Part shown: one piece after another, positions 1-6,446 of the stretch | How positions within the stretch are numbered: position 1 is the first letter of the stretch | Layout of the letters: each line of letters opens with the position of its first letter | Assembly: GCF_004331685.1 (NCBI RefSeq) | Contig: NZ_SJSM01000013.1 | Span: forward strand, 62,001-126,000 | DNA: 64,000 bases | Reading direction: 5' to 3' | Source: Pedobacter hiemivivus | Lineage (GTDB): Bacteria > Bacteroidota > Bacteroidia > Sphingobacteriales > Sphingobacteriaceae | Made by a program: the position numbers and the translations under genes | The notes under the pieces: model-generated | Told to the model about the DNA's origin: nothing | The model's database searches: none | The model's input: the letters and a program-made list of their open reading frames with translations, nothing else

Positions 1-1
1 T

Positions 2-226
2 GCTGATCATTGTCGTAATAAGATAGGGATGTCTTTTGGTATAGGGACCAACTTTACCAATGATGCCGGACCTGAGCCGATGAATATTGTAATTAAAATG
101 ACCGAAGCACATCCACAAGATGGGGAATGGACCGAGGTGGTTAAATTGTCCGATGAACGAGGTAAATACACCGGAAATGCAGAAATGATCAATCTTGCTA
201 AAATTATTCTTGGCATTCATAGTTGA
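2..226 (+). CDS. pncB: Nicotinate phosphoribosyltransferase, C-terminal fragment
   Basis: This is the last 74 codons of a gene that starts before the window; the reading frame is open from base 2. The motif FGIGTNFTND and the segment KLSDERGKYTG are typical of the C-terminal part of nicotinate phosphoribosyltransferase, which makes nicotinate mononucleotide from nicotinate and PRPP in NAD salvage. The FGIGT segment belongs to the phosphate-binding region of the type II PRTase barrel in this family. The catalytic His and the start are outside the window, so function cannot be confirmed from this piece alone. A tRNA gene follows in the same direction about 140 bases downstream. Confidence 0.85.
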   Translation, partial: ADHCRNKIGMSFGIGTNFTNDAGPEPMNIVIKMTEAHPQDGEWTEVVKLSDERGKYTGNAEMINLAKIILGIHS

Positions 227-366
227 ATTTAGGTTGTTTTTTGAAGTTAATTGGAAATAATCTCTCTGGTAATAAGTCTCTTAAGGGATGTGTTCCTTTT
301 TTTTGAAAAAATATTTAGCAGAATAAATTAATAATTCTATCTTTGCACCCTCATCAAACGATAGAT

Positions 367-439
367 GATTCCTTAGCTCAGCTGGTAGAGCATTACACTT
401 TTAATGTAGTGGTCCTGGGTTCGAATCCCAGAGGGATCA
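367..439 (+). tRNA. tRNA-Lys (anticodon TTT)
   Basis: All arms fold. The 7-bp acceptor stem GATTCCT/AGGGATC has one G-T pair. The D arm is GCTC/GAGC, the anticodon arm TTACA/TGTAG has the loop CTTTTAA, and the T arm is CTGGG/CCCAG with the loop TTCGAAT. The anticodon TTT reads lysine codons. CCA is not encoded. An intrinsic terminator follows immediately. Confidence 0.97.
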
Positions 440-441
440 CG

Positions 442-469
442 AAAGCCTCACAGAAATGTGAGGCTTTTT
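442..469 (+). terminator. Rho-independent terminator of tRNA-Lys
   Basis: AAAGCCTCACA and TGTGAGGCTTT form an 11-bp perfect stem with a GAAA loop and end in a T run, starting only three bases after the tRNA. Confidence 0.9.
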
Positions 470-553
470 GCATTAAGATCTAATTTAGGTATTTTTGAAT
501 TTCATTTTAGTCTGTCATACTGAATTGAAAGAATTATTGAACAATATACCATT

Positions 554-694
554 TTGAAAGAAATCGAAACAGTCAGATTGTATTTAAAAGCCACAGATAT
601 TGAAGATGCTCCCTTTATATTAGAACTGTTCAATACCCCCAAGTGGATTCGTTTTATAGGAGATAGAAACGTAAAATCGAATAGTACCTTCTAG
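554..694 (+). pseudogene. GNAT acetyltransferase remnant (N-terminal part only)
   Basis: The frame reads as the first 45 or so residues of a RimJ/RimL-type GNAT N-acetyltransferase: an ETVRLYLKATDIEDAPFILE segment followed by LFNTPKWIRFIGDR, which matches the usual start of these proteins. A TAG then ends the frame, and no acetyl-CoA-binding motif (Q/RxxGxG/A) follows. There is no ATG; only a TTG is available. The family is normally about 170 residues, so this is a decayed fragment and not a small gene. The following 200 bases to the next gene show no other coding signal. Confidence 0.6.
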
Positions 695-906
695 CTTACC
701 AAATGATATAGAAGATTTACTCTTTTATTCAACGATTTTATAATTCACCATCCAGTTCGTGATTAATGTTGTAAAGCAAAATCTGTATCAAACCTATCAT
801 TGTGTGAAGGCGTTATACAATATTTTTAACCGTCTGGTTTGTTGGAGATTAAATAATTAGATTTAGGGAAAGGTTTTTTGTTTATTTTGTTAAAATATCA
901 TGAAAT

Positions 907-1689
907 ATGGGACTTTTGCCAAAAGTAATATCATCCATCGTTCCTACAGGACTTAAAGGCCCGACAAAAAGGTTGCTTCAAAAGTTATTTCATTCGGGTT
1001 TGGTAAAGGTGTCTGGAGGTCGCGAAGATGCTTTATTATGGTCCTCTGCACAAGCTAAATTAACCCCATATATGATGATACAGGGATTTTTACAAGGTAC
1101 CTTTCCTATGCCTAAAGTCGATGATAATAAAATCTTTATTTGGCATGATCCCGATCCCCGCGCAGTTATACCTGTTGCTGATTTTAAAATAAGAAATGAT
1201 TTATTGCGTTGCTTAAAAAAAGACAAGCTACAAGAGTCAGACAAACGATTTGAAATAAAGGTGAATGTTAATTTTGAACAAACCATACTAAATTGTTCGA
1301 AACCTAGGGGGGAGAAAACAACCACATGGATATCCACTGAATATATTAAGGTCATGTTAGAGCTTCATAAAATGGGGATAGCCCATAGTTTTGAGACTTA
1401 TCAAAACGGTGAGCTTGTAGGGGGTGTTTTGGGAGTTGCTTTAAACGGTTATTTTATCACTTTAAGTCTCTTTAGAACTGTTGATAACGCTAGTAAAGTT
1501 GCTTTTTGTTATCTATTAACCAAGCTTAAGGAAGATGGATTTAAGTTGCACATTACCGGAGATGCCAATAGCTGGTTTGCTCAATTTGGGGCAGTTAATG
1601 TCACAAAGAATGATTTTAGACAAGAGCTGATATCTGCGATTACTGCACCAGTTATCTTTACTTCTCGAATGCCAGAACTCGTAGTATAG
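907..1689 (+). CDS. Divergent Aat-like (leucyl/phenylalanyl-tRNA-protein transferase family) protein
   Basis: The 260-residue product aligns by eye with Aat, which transfers Leu or Phe from aminoacyl-tRNA to protein N-termini. Shared features are FLQGTFPMP (residues 61-69), WHDPDPRAV (79-87), TWIS (140-143), the LHKMGIAHSFE segment (153-163), GELVGG (168-173) and the VDNASK segment (192-197). It carries about 30 extra N-terminal residues. The family's FGES motif reads ITLS here, so the usual Glu is Leu186. The D-C-Q motif near the end aligns with I-T-G (216-218). These are positions reported as catalytic in E. coli Aat, as I recall them, so normal transferase activity is doubtful. A radical SAM gene follows after 62 bases on the same strand, probably co-transcribed. 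I call it Aat-like and give no gene symbol. Confidence 0.75.
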   Translation: MGLLPKVISSIVPTGLKGPTKRLLQKLFHSGLVKVSGGREDALLWSSAQAKLTPYMMIQGFLQGTFPMPKVDDNKIFIWHDPDPRAVIPVADFKIRNDLLRCLKKDKLQESDKRFEIKVNVNFEQTILNCSKPRGEKTTTWISTEYIKVMLELHKMGIAHSFETYQNGELVGGVLGVALNGYFITLSLFRTVDNASKVAFCYLLTKLKEDGFKLHITGDANSWFAQFGAVNVTKNDFRQELISAITAPVIFTSRMPELVV

Positions 1690-1751
1690 CTTTGAATATT
1701 TAGCTCCTGAGGCTTTTCTGTTTAAAATAAGGCATAAATACTAAAATAATT

Positions 1752-3983
1752 ATGGATATTTTTGTATCGAAATACAATTCCATTTTGAAGACAGATCTTT
1801 TCCTTATTACGCCACCCTTTACACAGCTAAATACACCGTATCCTGCAACTGCATATATCAAAGGTTTTTTAAATACTAAAAATATTTCTTCAACTCAGGC
1901 AGATTTAGGCATTGAAGTGATTCTGGCTTTGTTTTCTAGGAAAGGCCTGGAAGATCTTTTCGTGCATGCAGAGGGCCTGACGGATCAGTCAAAAAGCTTA
2001 AATGCAAAGCGGATTCTTGCTTTAAAGAACGATTATATTAAAACCATAGATGGGGTAATTGCTTTCTTACAAGGCAAAAATCCAACCTTAGCCTTGCAAA
2101 TTTGTCAGGAGGATTATTTGCCTGAAGCTTCAAGGTTTGAGCAATTGGATGAGTTGGATTGGGCATTTGGCACAATGGGAACGCAAGATAAGGGTAAGCA
2201 TTTAGCGACACTGTATCTTGAGGACATTTCTGACTTTATCATTGAATGTATTGATCCTAATTTTGGCTTTAGTCGCTATGCCGAAAGATTGGGTAGGAGT
2301 GCAAATTCATTTGATGAGCTTTATGGAGCTTTAAATCAGGAATATACCTATATGGATAAACTCCTGATCGATATTCTGGAAGAGAGAATTTCTATTGTTC
2401 AACCTAAGCTATTCATCATTTCTGTTCCTTTTCCTGGTAATTTGTATGCCGCTTTTCGTTGCGCACAATATGTGAAACGGACTTATCCCGAAATTAAAAT
2501 ATCAATGGGTGGCGGTTTTGCTAATACCGAGTTACGTTCCCTTTCTGATCAAAGAGTATTTGAATTTTTCGACTATATTTCCTTAGACGATGGGGAGTTG
2601 CCAATTGAATTGATCTATGATTCAATCACAAAAGGTGGGGCCTTTCACCTGTATAAAAGAACCTTTCTATTGGAGAATGGAGCCGTTGTCTATAAGAATG
2701 ATGCTTTAAGAAGCGATTATAAGCAATTTGATGTAGGAACACCAGATTATAGTGATTTACAATTGGATCGATACATTTCAGTTATAGAGATTGTAAACCC
2801 AATGCATCGGATGTGGAGTGATGGTCGCTGGAACAAGTTGACGATGGCGCATGGCTGTTATTGGGGGAAATGTACATTTTGTGATATTTCACTGGATTAT
2901 ATAAAGGTTTACGAGCCTGTAGCCGCTAAATTGATTGTAGACCGCATTGAAGAATTAAGCGAAAAAACTGGCCAGAACGGCTTTCATTTTGTCGACGAAG
3001 CTGCTCCGCCAGCCTTGATGCGGGAGGTTGCGCTGGAGATTTTAAGAAGAAAAATCTCTGTAACCTGGTGGACAAACATTCGGTTTGAGAAAAGCTTTAC
3101 GAGGGACTTATGCATTTTACTTAAAGCATCAGGTTGTATTGCTGTTTCTGGAGGGCTAGAAGTGGCATCGGATAGATTATTAAAGTTGATTGATAAAGGT
3201 GTAACTGTTGAGCAGGTAGCTCAGGTTACCCGAAATTTTACGGAAGCAGGAGTATTGGTTCACGCTTATTTGATGTATGGTTATCCAACGCAAACTATTC
3301 AAGAGACCGTAGACAGTCTGGAAATGGTTAGGCAATTGTTTGAGGCGGGCGTTTTACAATCTGGCTTCTGGCATCAGTTTGCAATGACTGCACATAGTCC
3401 TGTTGGCATGCATCCAGAAAGATTTGGCGTAGTTAAAGAGACCGAGACTATCGGGACCTTCGCTAATAATGACATCAACTATATCGATAAAACAGGAATA
3501 GATCATGATAAATTTAGTTTCGGTTTAAAGAAATCGCTTTTTAATTTTATGCATGGCATTTGTTTCGAATACAAATTGCAGGATTGGTTCGATTTTAAGA
3601 TCCCTAAAACAGCGATTCCTTCGGATTTTATTGAGAAGGCTATAGGTGAGGATAGTAAGCTGAATACTAAGCCAACGGCTAAAGTAATTTGGTTAGGAGG
3701 AAAGCCTGATATAGAAGTCTTTACAAAGTATAAGAAGAATAAGCCACAGGAAATGTTGATTTTAACCTTTTACGATAAAAAGGAAACCTTTAATATCGAG
3801 GTTAATAAACCTGAAGGGGAATGGCTGGCTTCAATCGTACAGAAAATATCAGTTTCCAATACGCAGGTTTATACGTTTCAGGAAATTAAAGCTGATTTTG
3901 AAAGGACAATAGAACATTTTGAATTGTTCTGGTATTCAGAACCCATTTATAATTTAAGAGATTTCGGGCTGTTGGTTTTGTAG
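1752..3983 (+). CDS. B12-binding-type radical SAM protein with CX4CX2C cluster
   Basis: The 743-residue protein has the layout of cobalamin-binding-domain radical SAM enzymes. An N-terminal segment resembles the usual LITPPFTQLNTPYPA start. A Rossmann-like part near residues 210-250 (IISVPFPGN, then MGGGFANTE) resembles the B12-binding domain, and a radical SAM barrel follows from about residue 365. The iron-sulfur cysteines are Cys369, Cys374 and Cys377 in HGCYWGKCTFC. This is CX4CX2C, one residue longer than the canonical CX3CX2C. Downstream barrel motifs include HFVDEAAPP, WWTNIRFE and SGGLEVASDRLL. I do not recognise the substrate. The B12 domain lacks an obvious DxHxxG motif, so cobalamin may bind base-off without His or not at all. 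It lies directly after the Aat-like gene and is the natural partner for it. Confidence 0.8.
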   Translation: MDIFVSKYNSILKTDLFLITPPFTQLNTPYPATAYIKGFLNTKNISSTQADLGIEVILALFSRKGLEDLFVHAEGLTDQSKSLNAKRILALKNDYIKTIDGVIAFLQGKNPTLALQICQEDYLPEASRFEQLDELDWAFGTMGTQDKGKHLATLYLEDISDFIIECIDPNFGFSRYAERLGRSANSFDELYGALNQEYTYMDKLLIDILEERISIVQPKLFIISVPFPGNLYAAFRCAQYVKRTYPEIKISMGGGFANTELRSLSDQRVFEFFDYISLDDGELPIELIYDSITKGGAFHLYKRTFLLENGAVVYKNDALRSDYKQFDVGTPDYSDLQLDRYISVIEIVNPMHRMWSDGRWNKLTMAHGCYWGKCTFCDISLDYIKVYEPVAAKLIVDRIEELSEKTGQNGFHFVDEAAPPALMREVALEILRRKISVTWWTNIRFEKSFTRDLCILLKASGCIAVSGGLEVASDRLLKLIDKGVTVEQVAQVTRNFTEAGVLVHAYLMYGYPTQTIQETVDSLEMVRQLFEAGVLQSGFWHQFAMTAHSPVGMHPERFGVVKETETIGTFANNDINYIDKTGIDHDKFSFGLKKSLFNFMHGICFEYKLQDWFDFKIPKTAIPSDFIEKAIGEDSKLNTKPTAKVIWLGGKPDIEVFTKYKKNKPQEMLILTFYDKKETFNIEVNKPEGEWLASIVQKISVSNTQVYTFQEIKADFERTIEHFELFWYSEPIYNLRDFGLLVL

Positions 3984-4065
3984 CTTGGTTGATCGGATAA
4001 ATGTTTTATGCTTCGAAAATTTTGAATATATAAGAACATACACAATAAAAACGCATTTTCGACGC

Positions 4066-4073
4066 TATATTTG
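4066..4073 (+). promoter_or_regulatory. Bacteroidetes -7 promoter element
   Basis: TATATTTG matches the TAnnTTTG consensus exactly. It ends four bases before the first ATG of the next small gene, so transcription would start around or just after that ATG. No clear -33 TTTG is seen at the expected distance. Confidence 0.45.
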
Positions 4074-4077
4074 CACT

Positions 4078-4308
4078 ATGAGTTTACCGATGCGCATCAA
4101 CTTTGATGAAAAAGACTATACCTACATTATCATTACGAAGGGAATAACAAAAGAAACCACTGCAATCCATATTAACCTGAATGGTATGGAATATCAGCTG
4201 GTTTGCAATTCAAAAGGAGATTGGGATGCTGTTGATGCGACTGTAAACGATCATCCTGGCCTGCTTAAAGCTATAGGAAGAAACATCAAGCTTCGGTATC
4301 GCTTGTAA
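4078..4308 (+). CDS. Small hypothetical protein
   Basis: This is a 76-residue soluble protein of mixed charge with no recognised domain, signal peptide or membrane segment. It begins with MSLPMRINFDEKDYTY and ends in a basic tail. A second ATG five codons later starts at MRINFD. Because the -7 element lies so close to the first ATG, the second may be the real start unless the mRNA is leaderless. The gene follows the radical SAM gene by 94 bases on the same strand but appears to have its own promoter. It does not look like a RiPP precursor (no Cys-rich or repetitive core), so I assign no function. Confidence 0.6.
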   Translation: MSLPMRINFDEKDYTYIIITKGITKETTAIHINLNGMEYQLVCNSKGDWDAVDATVNDHPGLLKAIGRNIKLRYRL

Positions 4309-4336
4309 GGAGTTCTGTTAATCCAAACGGTTGGAT

Positions 4337-4543
4337 CTATTCCTTAGGGGCTTTTTTTACTGGGTGTATCGGTTGTTCACTTTCCTCCCTTTTTTTTGCG
4401 GGGTTTTTAAAGTTAGCTTCTTCTTTGTTGTAATCTTTATCCTCAGGCTTTTTTACAGCCTTATTTCCAACTGGAACTTTATCCTTGGCCTCTTCTCTGA
4501 AGTTGCTGCTTGGATTTTCATTCTTCTTTTTAGCTTCGCTCAT
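4337..4543 (-). CDS. Small, highly charged, probably disordered protein
   Basis: From the internal ATG the product is 68 residues, beginning MSEAKKKNENPSSNF, and is made mostly of Lys, Glu, Asn and Pro. The low complexity and the repeated K/E-rich blocks suggest an unfolded protein. A longer frame starts 24 codons upstream, but the shorter start gives uniform composition. The opposite strand also has an open frame, which is hydrophobic and looks like the mirror of the charged codons. Similar short charged proteins are seen at several other places in this window. No function can be assigned. Confidence 0.45.
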   Translation of the reverse strand: MSEAKKKNENPSSNFREEAKDKVPVGNKAVKKPEDKDYNKEEANFKNPAKKREESEQPIHPVKKAPKE

Positions 4544-4672
4544 ATCTAATTCTTTAACGCAACTACTGGCGTTATCTAATGGTATAACAATTATTTTTCG
4601 CGGATTGTTTAGCATTTAATTACAAGTGACGGCCCTTCTAGGTAATAATAGGTCTCTTCTAGGAAATGATAA

Positions 4673-5338
4673 TTACTTCTTAAATGAAATGACTGTATTT
4701 AAGTTCTCTCTTTCCACATTAAGGTAAGAAAAATTGAATTTTGAAAAGACTTTTTTCAATTTTTTATGTGAGGGGTGGATGTGAATGAATTTAATGTCAA
4801 AGATTTCGTTAAACCAATAATTTAGGCTTAAATAAATTTTTTTCACCAATTTTTCCTTTTTTATTTTGCTGAATAGCCAATTCTCGTTATTAACGATAAT
4901 GTAGCCATACCCTCCGTCATTAACTAATGAAACTATTAAATCGGCAAATTTGTAATCATTGAAACAGTAATACCAACAGATTCTATTAAAGAGGATGTCA
5001 TATTTCCCCTTAGCACTTTCTAGGTAGCCTAGTGAAAATTTAATATCTACATCTTCGGTTTTTGACTTTTGACTTGCGATGTCCAAATAATTTTTACTGA
5101 TGTCGTGCCAGGTAACTGCCGCGCCTTGTTTTGCAAACTCAATACTGTATTGACCCGGTCCCCCTCCAAGATCAAGTAGTGTTTTATTTGTAAATCCATC
5201 AGAAAATATTCCGATTTTATTTACCAATTCTGTGTCAATTTTTTTGAACTCAAAATCAGTATATCCTGCGGCGTATGCTAGTGGGACTGGGTCGTAACCC
5301 TTTTCTGGTCTTTGAAAATAAGATTTTAATTTAAGCAT
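4673..5338 (-). CDS. Class I SAM-dependent methyltransferase
   Basis: This 221-residue protein has the SAM-binding motif I LLDLGGGPGQYS at about residues 54-65. An acidic residue follows the second strand (TWHDIS), and a post-motif Y-CFNDYKFADLI region is typical of small-molecule or lipid methyltransferases of the Methyltransf_11/25 type. The DNA is notably A+T-rich even for this window, especially the last 80 codons, which is rich in Lys, Asn and Ile. No substrate can be inferred. It precedes nothing on its strand and is separated from the SRPBCC gene upstream by about 110 bases containing a hairpin. Confidence 0.75.
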   Translation of the reverse strand: MLKLKSYFQRPEKGYDPVPLAYAAGYTDFEFKKIDTELVNKIGIFSDGFTNKTLLDLGGGPGQYSIEFAKQGAAVTWHDISKNYLDIASQKSKTEDVDIKFSLGYLESAKGKYDILFNRICWYYCFNDYKFADLIVSLVNDGGYGYIIVNNENWLFSKIKKEKLVKKIYLSLNYWFNEIFDIKFIHIHPSHKKLKKVFSKFNFSYLNVERENLNTVISFKK

Positions 5339-5391
5339 ATTTTTAATTTTAAATAAAAAATAAAAAATGTGCTTAAAGGAGGGACTGGTAG

Positions 5392-5420
5392 AGCCACCAG
5401 GAAAACCAATCCTGATGGCT
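5392..5420. other. Imperfect hairpin between two minus-strand genes
   Basis: AGCCACCAGGA and TCCTGATGGCT pair with a single mismatch around a 7-base loop. On the plus strand an A run follows, and on the minus strand the T run precedes the stem, so it does not have the usual terminator polarity. It lies downstream of the SRPBCC gene and upstream of the methyltransferase gene. Confidence 0.4.
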
Positions 5421-5450
5421 TCTTAAAAAAAATCTAGAATAATTGCTGAA

Positions 5451-5900
5451 TCAGGCATCTGGTATCTCAGGTTCTACTAACTTAGCTAGCTTCTCCAGGG
5501 ATTCTTGCCATCCTAAATAACACATTTCAGCGGGTATAACAACAGGAATCCCTTCTTGTTTTATTTTTATTTCTGTACCCATTATAGTTTTCCTAAGCCA
5601 CACAGAAGTGATCATTTCGCCCGGTAAATTAGGGTCATCAAATTTATCTGTGTACTGAAGAAACTCATTAGGTTTAAGTTCAATGTATTTTCCTCCAAAT
5701 GAGTGGCCGTTCCCAGTGCTGAAATTTTGAAAAGACATTCGAAATGAACCTCCTATTTCTACATTCATTTCATGAACGGTGCAAAGAAAGCCGTACGGGG
5801 GCAGCCATGAAGAAATTGCTAAGGCTTCAGTGAATGCGCGGTATACTTTTTCTGGAGATGCTTTTAGGATTCTGTGTAATGAAACATTATTGTCTGACAT
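5451..5900 (-). CDS. SRPBCC / AHSA1-like domain protein
   Basis: The 149-residue protein starts with HRILKASPEKVYRAFTE and continues with WLPPYGF, GGSFRMSF and a C-terminal CYLGWQESLEKLAKLVEPE helix. This is the standard order of the activator-of-Hsp90-ATPase-homologue (AHSA1, START-like) family of small ligand-binding helix-grip proteins. Members often accompany ArsR regulators, but none is adjacent here. The ligand is unknown. No signal peptide is visible, so it should be cytosolic. Confidence 0.85.
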   Translation of the reverse strand: MSDNNVSLHRILKASPEKVYRAFTEALAISSWLPPYGFLCTVHEMNVEIGGSFRMSFQNFSTGNGHSFGGKYIELKPNEFLQYTDKFDDPNLPGEMITSVWLRKTIMGTEIKIKQEGIPVVIPAEMCYLGWQESLEKLAKLVEPEIPDA

Positions 5901-6380
5901 AACATCATTTTTTTTCGTTTCCTACTCGTCTGGCTTTTCGGTTTCGCCCGTTTTTAATGGTTGCTGCTCCAATTTTGCTGGGATTATTTTGTTAATTAAC
6001 ATCAGCATTACAAAATTGGTTTGAAAATTTGATTTTGATAGTGTGTGGATATGACAATATAAGGGGGGGATTGCGACCAGGTTTGTATTAGTCTGTTTAT
6101 TGTATTGGGAGTTTAATTATTCTAGTTAGCTGTTAGACTCGGTAGGATTGCTGGTTGTTTAGTCTTAGGAATTTCTTTTTTGCTGCATGCCGTTGCAAAT
6201 AACAGTGCGGTACAAAAGAATAGATTAATAGACTGGCTAATTGGTTATTAAGGTTTAAATCGCTTGTTTTAATTTTTATATATTTTAAAAATTTGTAAAC
6301 TTTTTGTAATCTTAAAAAATATAAATAATTGTAATTCAATGTTTTGGTTGTTGTTTTTTGAAACTTTATTTATTTCGTAC
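5901..6380. other. Intergenic region without recognisable gene
   Basis: About 480 bases lie between the divergent SRPBCC and nrdJ genes. The sequence is very A+T-rich, and the short frames in it have no domain signal. I looked for a cobalamin riboswitch because nrdJ depends on B12, and saw no B12 box. The only clear element is the nrdJ promoter at its right end. Confidence 0.5.
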
Positions 6381-6410
6381 TTGCGTTCAGTTTTCAAATA
6401 AGTATCTTTG
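6381..6410 (+). promoter_or_regulatory. Promoter of nrdJ
   Basis: TTGCG is followed, 19 bases after its TTG, by TATCTTTG. This fits the Bacteroidetes -33 TTG / -7 TAnnTTTG pattern. The start codon lies about 37 bases further down. Confidence 0.6.
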
Positions 6411-6446
6411 TGTTCTATTCTTCATTAAAAAAAAACGCTATATAAT

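Noticed and set aside
1..226. Reverse-strand frame over the pncB end
   Set aside because: It overlaps the recognised pncB coding sequence and has no domain signal.
4331..4549. 72-codon hydrophobic frame on the plus strand
   Set aside because: It is antisense to a lysine/glutamate-rich frame, which would make any reverse frame look hydrophobic (Phe/Leu-rich).
5901..6446. Possible cobalamin riboswitch before nrdJ
   Set aside because: No B12 box or matching stem pattern was found; only a standard promoter is visible.
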